This document shows positions 56,584-64,000 of a stretch of 64,000 bases of DNA, in pieces. This DNA comes from Opitutales bacterium (GTDB taxonomy: Bacteria; Verrucomicrobiota; Verrucomicrobiia; Opitutales; UBA953): NCBI GenBank assembly GCA_017531845.1, contig JAFXKI010000003.1, positions 200,354-264,353 of the forward strand, in the 5' to 3' direction. How positions within the stretch are numbered: position 1 is the first letter of the stretch; every line of letters begins with the position of its first letter. The notes beneath the pieces are model-generated. The model saw nothing but the letters and a program-made list of their open reading frames with translations. It had not been told where the DNA came from and ran no database searches. Position numbers and translations under genes: made by a program.

Positions 56584-56690
56584 TTATTTTACTTTTGGGG
56601 CTAAAAGTAAAATAAGGCACTTTCTTATTTTAGTTTCGAGGCTAAAAGTAAAATAACGGATTTTCTTATTTTACTTTCCGTAAATAAGGC
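56584..56690. repeat. 41-bp tandem repeat with hairpins between hsdM and hsdS
   Basis: Two copies of a 41-bp unit (starting at 56599 and 56640) share GGCTAAAAGTAAAATAA and a T-rich half. TTATTTTACTTTT (56584-56596) is exactly complementary to AAAAGTAAAATAA (56603-56615), and further inverted copies follow. It fills most of the space before the hsdS start. Confidence 0.85.
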
Positions 56691-56692
56691 AG

Positions 56693-56782
56693 GCGCGGGA
56701 ACGTCAGGAGGTGCTGTCGTTCCCGCGCTGCTTCATTTGCGTTTCCGGCTCCGTTTGAACTATTAGAAATTTTCGAATAGTT
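56693..56782. terminator. Octamer hairpin and second hairpin downstream of hsdM
   Basis: GCGCGGGAACG (56693-56703) pairs perfectly with CGTTCCCGCGC (56718-56728). Next to the hsdM stop, AACTATTAGAAA pairs with TTTCGAATAGTT with one mismatch (56758-56782). Both lie between hsdM and hsdS and could reduce read-through into hsdS. Confidence 0.5.
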
Positions 56783-56783
56783 G

Positions 56784-58373
56784 TTACCGTCCTTTACGAT
56801 CCTCCTGCAGCTTAATTTCGTAGCCGAGGTTTTTGAAGAGGCTGAGCACTTCTTCGCGGGAACGCGCTTCCTCGGCGAGCAATTCGGACATCTCGGCTTG
56901 GAGCTCGCGCATTTTTGTGTCGAAATCCACGGATTCATCGCGATTGACGAACTCGATGTATTTACTGGGGACAAGCGACCAGCCTTTGGCTTCGATTTCT
57001 TCGAGCGTGGCGGAATAGCAATATTCGGGAACGTTTTTGTAAGTTTTTTCGTGTCCTTCGCGTTGCCAGTTGTGAAAATTTTCGGCGATGCGGGAAATTT
57101 CTTCCGGAGAGAAACGAATGTATTTTTTCTCAAACGGTTCTCCCCATTGGCGCAAATCTACGAAGAGCACTTCATTTTCGCGGGAACGGTATTTGACGGT
57201 TTCGCCGTTTTGGACGACGGTGCGCGCCTTGCGGTTGCCCGCCAAGATCCAAAGCGTAACGCTGATGTCCGTCGAATAAAACATGTTGCGCGGGAGAATG
57301 ACGATGGCTTCGACGAGGCGGTTTTCGAGCAGGCGGCGTCGGATGGCGAGCTCGGTCCCGTCGCCGGAGAGGGCTCCGTTGGAGAGGAGGAAGCCGGCGG
57401 TTCCGTCGGCGGAAAGTTTGGAAACGATGTTGAGAATCCAAGCGTAGTTGGCGTTGCTTGTAGGCGGGATGTCGTAGCCGGCCCAGCGCGGGTCGTCGCG
57501 GAGTTCGTTATCGGCACGCCAAGCCTTTTGATTAAAGGGCGGATTTGCCATGATGAAATCCGCTTTGAGGGATTTGTGGCGGTCGTTGTGGAAGGTGTCG
57601 GCGGCAGATTCTCCGAGATTGTTGGCGATCCCGCGAATGGCGAGATTCATTTTGGCGAGTTTGTAAGTTGTGTTGGTGTATTCCTGCCCGTAAACGGAAA
57701 TATCGCGCTTGTTCCCGTGGTGAGCCTCGATGAATTTCATACTTTGGACGAACATTCCACCGGAACCGCAACACGGGTCATAGATTTTCCCGCGATAAGG
57801 CTGAATCATTTCCGCGATGAGATTGACAATGCTTTTCGGCGTGTAAAACTCGCCTTTGCCCTTGCCTTCCGCGATAGCAAATTTGGAAAGGAAATATTCG
57901 TAAACGCGTCCGATGAGATCGTTCTCCCGGTCTTTGAGCGTGTCGATTTTGTTGATTTCGTCGAGAAGCGCGGCGAGCTTTGTGCGATCGAGTCCGAGCC
58001 CGGAGTAATAATTGCTCGGGAGCGCACCTTTGAGCGCGGGATTTTCTTTTTCGATCGCGGCGAGAGCGGCATCGATTTTGACGGCGATGTCGTTCTGCTT
58101 GGCGTTTTCCATAATGAAACGCCAGCGCGAGGTTTCGCCGAGAAAAAAGACATTTTTCGCGTTGTAAAAGACCGACTGATCGACAAACGCGCCTTTGCCG
58201 TCGGCGATCAGTTCTTCCCGTCGTTCGACAAAACGGTCGTCGGCATATTTTAGAAAGATCAAACTCAGCACGACGTGCTTATACTCGGACGGTTCGACGG
58301 ATCCGCGCAGCTTGTTTGCGGATTCCCAAAGCGCTTCTTCGATACTTTTTGTCTTAATCTGATTTTTTGCCAT
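56784..58373 (-). CDS. hsdM: Type I restriction-modification methyltransferase subunit
   Basis: N6-adenine DNA methyltransferase of the type I complex. The 529-residue protein has the HsdM N-terminal helical domain, SAM motif DPCCGSGGMF at 199-208, and catalytic NPPF at 277-280 (FIMANPPFNQKAW). The start MAKNQIKTKSIEEALW is preferred over an open 23-codon extension. First gene of the hsd operon; the GH20 gene ends 20 bases upstream on the same strand. Confidence 0.95.
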   Translation of the reverse strand: MAKNQIKTKSIEEALWESANKLRGSVEPSEYKHVVLSLIFLKYADDRFVERREELIADGKGAFVDQSVFYNAKNVFFLGETSRWRFIMENAKQNDIAVKIDAALAAIEKENPALKGALPSNYYSGLGLDRTKLAALLDEINKIDTLKDRENDLIGRVYEYFLSKFAIAEGKGKGEFYTPKSIVNLIAEMIQPYRGKIYDPCCGSGGMFVQSMKFIEAHHGNKRDISVYGQEYTNTTYKLAKMNLAIRGIANNLGESAADTFHNDRHKSLKADFIMANPPFNQKAWRADNELRDDPRWAGYDIPPTSNANYAWILNIVSKLSADGTAGFLLSNGALSGDGTELAIRRRLLENRLVEAIVILPRNMFYSTDISVTLWILAGNRKARTVVQNGETVKYRSRENEVLFVDLRQWGEPFEKKYIRFSPEEISRIAENFHNWQREGHEKTYKNVPEYCYSATLEEIEAKGWSLVPSKYIEFVNRDESVDFDTKMRELQAEMSELLAEEARSREEVLSLFKNLGYEIKLQEDRKGR

Positions 58374-58393
58374 GACGCGGGAGCGGGAAAATT

Positions 58394-60175
58394 TTACTTT
58401 CCGCGTTTTTTGGAAGAAGCGGGAAGTTTGTATTTTTCCCAAACTTTGTAATCTGCGGGAAGCGGATTTTCTGCGGACGGGCGCGCGTTCACTCCGGCAA
58501 ACACGTAGCGTTTTTGCTGAATTTTTACGCGCCGCAAAAAATCTTCGTAGCTTCTGTTTTCTCGATTACCCCAAGCGTTTTCGCTCATCGCGCTCAAACG
58601 CGGGAAGTAGTGAAATTCGAGCACTTGTTCGTTCGGCGTTTTTTCGCCCCAGAAGCAGGCTTGCACACCGAGAACGTGTTTTTGTTCTTTTTCGGTCAAG
58701 CCTTTAGGAATCGGGTCAAAATCCCACGCCTGCTTCATCGGCATCACGCCGCCTTGAGACAGTACAAACGGTTTATCTTCCTTGCTGTAAGCCCAGTTGT
58801 AATAACAACGCGGGCGCGTTGCGACGATGAGATCGTGGCCGGCGCGCGGAGCGATTTTCGGGTCGGTGTATTCTCGCCAGTGCATCACGGTGCAATTTTC
58901 GGGAATACCGCCTTCGACGATTTCATCCCAACCGATCACTTTTTTTCCGTTGGACTCGAGAAATTTTTGAATCCGCGAAATCATATAGCTTTGGAGTCGC
59001 TCTTCCGCCTTGTGCCCGTTTTCGGCAAAAAGTTTTTCGTCTTTAATACGTTTTTGGCAATCGGGACATTTTTCCCAAGCCCCTTTCGGACACTCGTCGC
59101 CACCGATGTGAATGTATTCTCCGGGGAAAAGATCTATGACTTCCGTGTAAATCTGCTTCAAAAAATCAAAGGTTTTTTCTTTTCCGGGACAATAAACCTT
59201 TCCAAAAACACCACCGCCGAGCGGCAATCCTCCCGGGGGACGACCGTCGCATGAAAATTCCGGATACGCAAGCAAAGCCGCTGAAGAGTGCCCGGGAATT
59301 TCGATCTCGGGAACAATGGTGATGAAACGTTCCCGTGCATATTTGACAATTTCTCGAATATCCTTTTGCGAATAAAATCCTCCGTATTGCCCCTCTTTAT
59401 TCCAATGCGGAGAATCCTCCTTCACAAATTCCGGATTTTCGCGAATGAGCAAATTCGAGCGCCACGCCCCGACTTCGGTGAGGCGCGGATATTTTTTGAT
59501 CTCAATGCGCCAGCCCTGGTCTTCCGTCAAATGCCAGTGAAAGCGATTTATTTTGTGCCACGAAATTGTATCAATGAAGCGCATGATGGCTTCTTTGGAG
59601 AAGAAATGCCGCGCACAATCCACGTTGGCTCCACGCCAGGCAAAGCGCGGCGCATCCGTAATTTTGGCACAAGGCAAGCTCCAGGAAATTTTTCCTTTCA
59701 CGGGAACGCGGGAATAAATTTCCGGAGGCATCATCTGCCGCACGGTTTGCAAACCGTAAAAAAGCCCTGCGGGCGAGGACGCGACAATGCTGATGCGCGA
59801 TGTTGAAATATCAAGCGTATAACCTTCAGCCGGAATTTTTGCCGTTTTTTTCAACTCCAAACGAAGCGTTGTTTTCCCTACTCCTTTTTCTGCAACCTTC
59901 AGTTTCATTCCCGTCGCTTTGGCGATTTCTTTCGCAAAATAGCGCGCGACCGGCTTAGCATCTTTCCCGACATACACGATGAGCGTTTCCGGATGGAAAA
60001 TAAATTTTCCCCGCTTCGCCACATAGGACTCGGGCTTCGGAATAATCGTATGCTCAAGCGTTCCCGCCCGACCCTTCGATTGTGCCGAAAGCGATCCCGC
60101 CCATAAAAACAGGCAAAGGATAAAAACGAAAATTTTTTTAAAAGAAACCGGAGCTATAGAATTGTACGAAAACAT
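58394..60175 (-). CDS. Secreted beta-N-acetylhexosaminidase (GH20)
   Basis: Releases terminal GlcNAc or GalNAc from glycans by substrate-assisted catalysis. After a signal peptide (KIFVFILCLFLWAGSLSAQ) come the GH20b domain and the GH20 barrel: HWHLTEDQGWRIEIKKYPRL, EIEIPGHSSAALLAYPEF, and the catalytic Asp-Glu pair in HIGGDECPKGAW. CPDC follows directly. The 593-residue length is usual. Sulfate-free ends made by the sulfatase at 23 kb would be natural substrates; that link is inference. Confidence 0.94.
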   Translation of the reverse strand: MFSYNSIAPVSFKKIFVFILCLFLWAGSLSAQSKGRAGTLEHTIIPKPESYVAKRGKFIFHPETLIVYVGKDAKPVARYFAKEIAKATGMKLKVAEKGVGKTTLRLELKKTAKIPAEGYTLDISTSRISIVASSPAGLFYGLQTVRQMMPPEIYSRVPVKGKISWSLPCAKITDAPRFAWRGANVDCARHFFSKEAIMRFIDTISWHKINRFHWHLTEDQGWRIEIKKYPRLTEVGAWRSNLLIRENPEFVKEDSPHWNKEGQYGGFYSQKDIREIVKYARERFITIVPEIEIPGHSSAALLAYPEFSCDGRPPGGLPLGGGVFGKVYCPGKEKTFDFLKQIYTEVIDLFPGEYIHIGGDECPKGAWEKCPDCQKRIKDEKLFAENGHKAEERLQSYMISRIQKFLESNGKKVIGWDEIVEGGIPENCTVMHWREYTDPKIAPRAGHDLIVATRPRCYYNWAYSKEDKPFVLSQGGVMPMKQAWDFDPIPKGLTEKEQKHVLGVQACFWGEKTPNEQVLEFHYFPRLSAMSENAWGNRENRSYEDFLRRVKIQQKRYVFAGVNARPSAENPLPADYKVWEKYKLPASSKKRGK

Positions 60176-60233
60176 CGGGCGCCATTATGAGTTTTTCCGG
60201 GCAATCGTCAACCATTGCGATTTTGTTTTTTTC

Positions 60234-60261
60234 TTGCGGAAGCCATTTGCCTGCTTACAAT
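60234..60261 (+). promoter_or_regulatory. Candidate promoter for glgC
   Basis: TTGCGG and TACAAT boxes are 16 bases apart in the 204-base gap between the divergent GH20 and glgC genes, leaving a leader of about 110 bases with one octamer (GCGTTCCCGC). Prediction by eye only. Confidence 0.4.
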
Positions 60262-60379
60262 CTCATCCAACGTGCACAACGTTCTCTTTTGCGTTCCCGC
60301 AGAAAATCGGACAGGTCTGCACCTCCTGTTTTTTGTTCATAAAAATCCTCTAAATCACACCACAAAATCTCGAATCACT

Positions 60380-61699
60380 ATGGCATCCCCTAAAGTTATC
60401 TGTGTTATTATGGGCGGTGGGCGCGGCACCCGTCTTTACCCGCTGACAGCCGCACGTTGCAAACCTGCAGTTCCCCTCGCCGGCAAATATCGCCTGATTG
60501 ACATTCCGATCAGCAACTGCCTCAACTCCGGCTTTAACAGCATTTATATTCTCACTCAGTTTAACACGGCTTCTCTCCACCATCACATTCAGCGCACCTA
60601 CAAACTCGACGTCTTCGGACGCGGGGGGGTTGACATCCTCGCTGCTGAACAAAACATGGAAAGCGAAGCCTGGTATCAAGGCACTGCCGACGCCGTTCGC
60701 CACAATCTCCAACACTTTGCGATGAAAGACGAGGACCTCGTCCTCATCCTCTCCGGAGACCAACTCTTCCGCATGGATTTCCGCCCCATGATTCTTCAGC
60801 ACCTGGAGCAGAACGCCGCCGTTACCATCGCCGCCAAGGCAATGCCGAAATCCGAAGTAACGGGACTCGGAGTCATGCGCGTTACCGAAGACAGCGAAAT
60901 TTCCGAATTCGTCGAAAAACCGAAAGATCCCGCTATCATCGATTCCCTTGTTATCGGCGGAAAGCTCCGCGCGAATCTTTCGGATAAAACCGACACGGAA
61001 TACTGCCTCGCCTCGATGGGCATCTACGTTTTCAGCGCAAAATTCATCAAAGAATGCCTCGCCAACGACATGAAGGACTTCGGCAAAGAAGTCATTCCCG
61101 GCTTGCTTGGAAAGCACAAACTCGTTGCCCACGTTTTCGATAATTACTGGGAAGACATCGGGACCGTCCGCGCTTTCTGGGAAACGAACCTTGCGCTCAC
61201 GGATCCGGTGCCGCCGTTTGATTTCTTCGACGAACGCGATCCGATTTACACGCACGACCGCCTGCTCCCGGCAGCAAAGGTTAATTCCTGCGTTTTCGAC
61301 CGCGTTATCTGCGCGGAAGGTGCGATTCTCTCCAACGCGAAACTGGAACGTTGCGTCATCGGCATCCGCTCCGTCATCAACAACGCCAAGCTCAAAAACG
61401 TTGTCATGATGGGTGCCGATGTTTACGAAACCATCGATGAAATTATCGCCAACAAAGAATCCGGGCAAATTTGCATCGGCGTCGGAGAAAATTGCATCAT
61501 CGAAGATACGATTATCGACAAAAACGCACGTATCGGCGAAGGTTGCACACTCTCCCCGAACGGCATTGAAGACGGTTGGGAAGAAAACGGAATCTGCGTT
61601 CGCGACGGCGTTCTCATTGTCAAAAAAGACGCCGTCGTTCCCGCGGGAACGGTTATCGGAAAACTTTCCTGCACCTGCGCTTGCTCTAAAAAGGATTAA
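60380..61699 (+). CDS. glgC: Glucose-1-phosphate adenylyltransferase
   Basis: Makes ADP-glucose, the committed step of glycogen synthesis. The 439-residue protein starts MASPKVICVIMGGGRGTRLYPLT and has KPAVPLAGKYRLIDIPISNC, SGDQLFRMDF, FVEKPKDP and NYWEDIGTVRAFWETNLAL, then a C-terminal beta-helix. The catalytic and regulatory sites look complete. A 16-bp octamer palindrome (61636-61651) falls near its 3' end in the frame VVPAGTV. Downstream radC starts after 34 bases. Confidence 0.96.
   Translation: MASPKVICVIMGGGRGTRLYPLTAARCKPAVPLAGKYRLIDIPISNCLNSGFNSIYILTQFNTASLHHHIQRTYKLDVFGRGGVDILAAEQNMESEAWYQGTADAVRHNLQHFAMKDEDLVLILSGDQLFRMDFRPMILQHLEQNAAVTIAAKAMPKSEVTGLGVMRVTEDSEISEFVEKPKDPAIIDSLVIGGKLRANLSDKTDTEYCLASMGIYVFSAKFIKECLANDMKDFGKEVIPGLLGKHKLVAHVFDNYWEDIGTVRAFWETNLALTDPVPPFDFFDERDPIYTHDRLLPAAKVNSCVFDRVICAEGAILSNAKLERCVIGIRSVINNAKLKNVVMMGADVYETIDEIIANKESGQICIGVGENCIIEDTIIDKNARIGEGCTLSPNGIEDGWEENGICVRDGVLIVKKDAVVPAGTVIGKLSCTCACSKKD
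61636..61651. repeat. Perfect 16-bp palindrome of the octamer inside glgC
   Basis: CGTTCCCGCGGGAACG reads the same on both strands; coding frame V-P-A-G-T. Confidence 0.9.
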
Positions 61700-61733
61700 G
61701 CCGCAAACACGACAACGCCGCCTCTTGGACCCG

Positions 61734-62429
61734 ATGCAAGAAAGTCCAACCGACGACCTCAAGCCCCGTGAACGCCTCGAGCGTCGCGGGGCGCGTTGTC
61801 TCTGCGACGACGAGCTACTCGCCGTTTTGCTCGACACTATCGGGAACGCAAAAAACGCGCCGGAACACGACGCACGTAAAGTTTTACAAACATCTAACGG
61901 TTCCTTCTTTCAACTTTCCCGCTGGGAAATTTCCGATTTCCTCGCCCTCGGAATCTCGTGGTTGCGCGCCTGCAACCTCGTTGCCGCATTCGAAATCGGC
62001 AGGCGCATCGAAGAACGCACGGAATTTTCGGCTCCGCTAACGACCGCCGAAGATATTTTTAAATTTTTCGAACGGAAAGCCCTCCCGCTTGATCGCGAAA
62101 AATGCTGGGTGCTTTGCACAGATGCAAAAAACAGAGTCATCCGCTTTGAAGAAATTACGGCGGGAACGGCAACGGCATCCGTTTTTCATCCGAGAGATTT
62201 TCTTCGCCCCGCAATCCGCGCCAACGCCTCCGCCCTCGCCCTCGTCCACAATCACCCCAGCGGCGATGCTTCGCCCTCCGCAAGCGATATTCGCATCACG
62301 CGCTCGCTCGCGGAAGCCTGCAAGATTTTCGACATTCGACTCCTCGATCACGTCATTATCGGCAGGCGCAATATTCCGCCGCACACTCGCGGCTACTTTT
62401 CCTTCTCCGACGCCGGACTTCTCCCGTAA
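61734..62429 (+). CDS. radC: RadC-family JAB/MPN-domain protein
   Basis: DUF2466/RadC family protein; the historic DNA-repair label is doubtful and the true role unknown. The 231 residues have a helix-hairpin-helix-like N-terminus (LKPRERLERRGARCLCDDELLAVLL) and a JAMM metalloprotease-like domain with H-x-H-x10-D intact (LVHNHPSGDASPSASDIRIT), then LLDHVIIGRR. It probably shares a transcript with glgC and the small gene 32 bases downstream. Confidence 0.9.
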   Translation: MQESPTDDLKPRERLERRGARCLCDDELLAVLLDTIGNAKNAPEHDARKVLQTSNGSFFQLSRWEISDFLALGISWLRACNLVAAFEIGRRIEERTEFSAPLTTAEDIFKFFERKALPLDREKCWVLCTDAKNRVIRFEEITAGTATASVFHPRDFLRPAIRANASALALVHNHPSGDASPSASDIRITRSLAEACKIFDIRLLDHVIIGRRNIPPHTRGYFSFSDAGLLP

Positions 62430-62461
62430 AAAAACAAAACGGGAAAAACTTTGCTTTCCCC

Positions 62462-62875
62462 ATGCGATTTACTTCGTTTAAACGTTCCCGCAACGAAACA
62501 CCCTGCGAATGGCTGATTGAGCCGTTGCGTTCCCGCGAGGGCTTTTTTGTGCGGCGTACGTTCGGGTGCTGGTCGTTTTACATCGGAGAGAAAAACGTTC
62601 TGCTTTACGTTCCCGCCGGCGACGAGGACGGCGAAGGTATTTTGATTCCGACTTCGCCGGAATTTCATGCATCGCTCACGGCGCAATTTCCCGCACTTAC
62701 GCAGCACTCGTTTTTGAAAAAATGGCTTTACCTCGGAGCCCGAAGCGAAGATTACGAAGAAACCGCCGAATCGATCGTCCGGCTCATCTTGCGCGAAGAT
62801 GCGCGCATCGGCGTTCCCGGCAACATCCGAAGTCGGGCAAACGCACAAAAAAAGTCCTCAAGGTCAAGAAAATAA
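62462..62875 (+). CDS. Conserved-looking protein of unknown function
   Basis: No family can be named with certainty. The 137-residue cytoplasmic protein has a compact core: FVRRTFGCWSFYIGEKNVLLYVPAG, GILIPTSPEFHASLTAQFP, LKKWLYLGARSEDYEETAE and VRLILREDARIGV, ending in a basic tail (AQKKSSRSRK). The RRxFG start of the core recalls TfoX-N/YjbR-like folds, but this is weak. Follows radC closely. Confidence 0.65.
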   Translation: MRFTSFKRSRNETPCEWLIEPLRSREGFFVRRTFGCWSFYIGEKNVLLYVPAGDEDGEGILIPTSPEFHASLTAQFPALTQHSFLKKWLYLGARSEDYEETAESIVRLILREDARIGVPGNIRSRANAQKKSSRSRK

Positions 62876-62951
62876 GGTGTTTCCGCATCGTTTTTTTTTC
62901 GAACTTTTGTTCTTGTCCAAGGAATATTTTTCAGGCAGGTTTTTAGGTGCT

Positions 62952-64000
62952 ATGAAGAACTTATTTCTCTCAGCCGCAATGATGTCGGCATTCGCCGGAA
63001 TGGCGTTTGCAGCAAACCCCTCATCAACTGCCCCGCAGAGCGACGTTCCCGAGTTGAGCGTCGATAAATTCCTCTCGGCGGCGCACAACATGCAGGAAGC
63101 CATCAAAAACGAAGATCCCGTTCTCGAAAAATTCGATCTCGATGTCGACGATCTTCAGATTATGATGCCCGATGAACAGTTCCAGGCCGTGTGCGACGCC
63201 ATTTCTTCGCACTACGCGGAAATCGCAATCGGGGACAACAACAGTGCTAAGCTCGAAGACGCAAAAGCGATTTTCGGTGCGGAAAACGCAAAGGAAATCC
63301 AGCCGTTTATCGGAAACCAGCCTGCCATCGACAACGCACGCCGCCAACTCCGCGGCGCCTACGAAGTCTTCGCAGACTACCACTCCACGCAGGAACTCGC
63401 GTCCTCCGTCGTGGACTGGAACTGGGGCGACTCCTGGGGCGTAACAATCAACCCGAATGTCGGGACTCTCGGTATCGGGATTGATGCCGGCTACGAATTT
63501 AACCGATTCTTCAAAGTCCGCGCACACTACGGCACGGGTCGTTTGGATACGACGATGAGACTGTCCGATACAGACCTTGATGTTGAATGGGAAAATCAGG
63601 ACAACTACGGTATCTTTGTTGACTGGCACCCGAAAGGTTCGCAGTTCCACGTAACACTCGGACTCATGCGCATGGATCCGCGCCTTCGTGTTGAAGCGAA
63701 CTACCACGGAACATCTTATGCCTATGATGCGACTGGCGCCGGAGCGCAGTACGATGTCAAGTCGGACTACATCATGGAAGGTCGCTGGGAAAACGAAGTT
63801 CAACCCTATGTGGGTGTCGGCTGGTCTTCCGACGGTAGCAAAAAGCGCACGCTTTATTTCTCCATCGACCTCGGTCTCGCCTACCTCGGCGAAGGAAATT
63901 ACAAGGAAAGCGGAGCCCCGCACTTCTACAAAAACGGACAACCTTTTGATCCGAACAATCCGTTGAACAACCTTGGAGAAATCGACGCCGTTTCCACTCT
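62952..64000 (+). CDS. Outer-membrane beta-barrel protein, 3' end outside window
   Basis: The reading frame is open to the window edge (349 full codons). It begins with a signal peptide (LFLSAAMMSAFAGMAFA). About 120 residues of helical, Asp/Glu/Asn-rich sequence follow, unusual for a simple barrel and perhaps a periplasmic domain. Then come strands with the barrel pattern: LGIGIDAGYEFNRFFKVRAH, DNYGIFVDWHPKGSQFHV and TLYFSIDLGLAYLGEGNY. The DWHP-type strand and the following strand recall CarO/outer-membrane uptake porins; the ligand is unknown. AGGT lies six bases before the ATG. Confidence 0.75.
   Translation, partial: MKNLFLSAAMMSAFAGMAFAANPSSTAPQSDVPELSVDKFLSAAHNMQEAIKNEDPVLEKFDLDVDDLQIMMPDEQFQAVCDAISSHYAEIAIGDNNSAKLEDAKAIFGAENAKEIQPFIGNQPAIDNARRQLRGAYEVFADYHSTQELASSVVDWNWGDSWGVTINPNVGTLGIGIDAGYEFNRFFKVRAHYGTGRLDTTMRLSDTDLDVEWENQDNYGIFVDWHPKGSQFHVTLGLMRMDPRLRVEANYHGTSYAYDATGAGAQYDVKSDYIMEGRWENEVQPYVGVGWSSDGSKKRTLYFSIDLGLAYLGEGNYKESGAPHFYKNGQPFDPNNPLNNLGEIDAVST

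Overview
The window comes from the chromosome of a Gram-negative bacterium with an outer membrane. It carries lpxB, a Pal-type lipoprotein, lspA, two outer-membrane barrel proteins and a lipid A-type acyltransferase. The sulfatase plus GH20 hexosaminidase, the type III pantothenate kinase, the PlsC/acyl-ligase fusion and the general gene style fit the PVC group, most likely Verrucomicrobiota. That placement is inference: there is no rRNA gene here to test it. G+C is near 50% except for one AT-rich island.

Layout. 1-9.6 kb: 5'-complete GH13 debranching enzyme, secreted S9 peptidase, AspT-type transporter, gdhA, galE. 9.7-22.1 kb: housekeeping genes miaB, rmuC, rsmD, lpxB, gluQ, a Nif3-like gene, an acidic unknown, a Pal-like lipoprotein, plsC, cmk, pheS, coaD, pgsA, pgpA. 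22.2-25 kb: secreted sulfatase, tRNA-Cys with a twin-hairpin tail, an unknown gene. 25-37.7 kb: BASS-like transporter, DUF374 acyltransferase, a HAD-DUF721 fusion, pncC, pyrG, scpB, pheA, a secreted unknown, coaX, lspA, a thioesterase, an outer-membrane barrel, a POT-like transporter. 37.8-43.4 kb: hemW, the acyltransferase/acyl-ligase fusion, aspS. 43.5-48.4 kb: a tight seven-gene acyl-carrier-protein cassette (NeuD-like, ACP, SDR, KASIII, VOC, FkbH, ACP) that probably builds a small acyl group for a glycan or metabolite. 48.5-58.4 kb: a defence island on the minus strand. 58.4-64 kb: GH20, glgC, radC, an unknown gene and a 3'-open barrel protein.

The defence island is a type I restriction-modification operon (hsdM, hsdS, fic, hsdR) with three AT-rich genes between hsdS and fic. 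Two of them look like a type II Thoeris system: a ThsB-like TIR protein and a ThsA-like protein with two membrane helices and a macro-type domain. The third is a small membrane-anchored protein of unknown function directly upstream of thsA.

Two repeat systems cover the window. (1) The octamer CGGGAACG / CGTTCCCG occurs about 16 times in the first 5 kb by eye (chance expectation about 0.15), inside genes in all frames, between genes, and as inverted pairs that form hairpins or terminators. It is absent from 53.2-55.9 kb, exactly the Thoeris region and the second half of hsdS. (2) Several intergenic gaps hold repeats with a 7-base period and a locus-specific word, often as long perfect inverted repeats, like the short tandemly repeated repetitive sequences of cyanobacteria.
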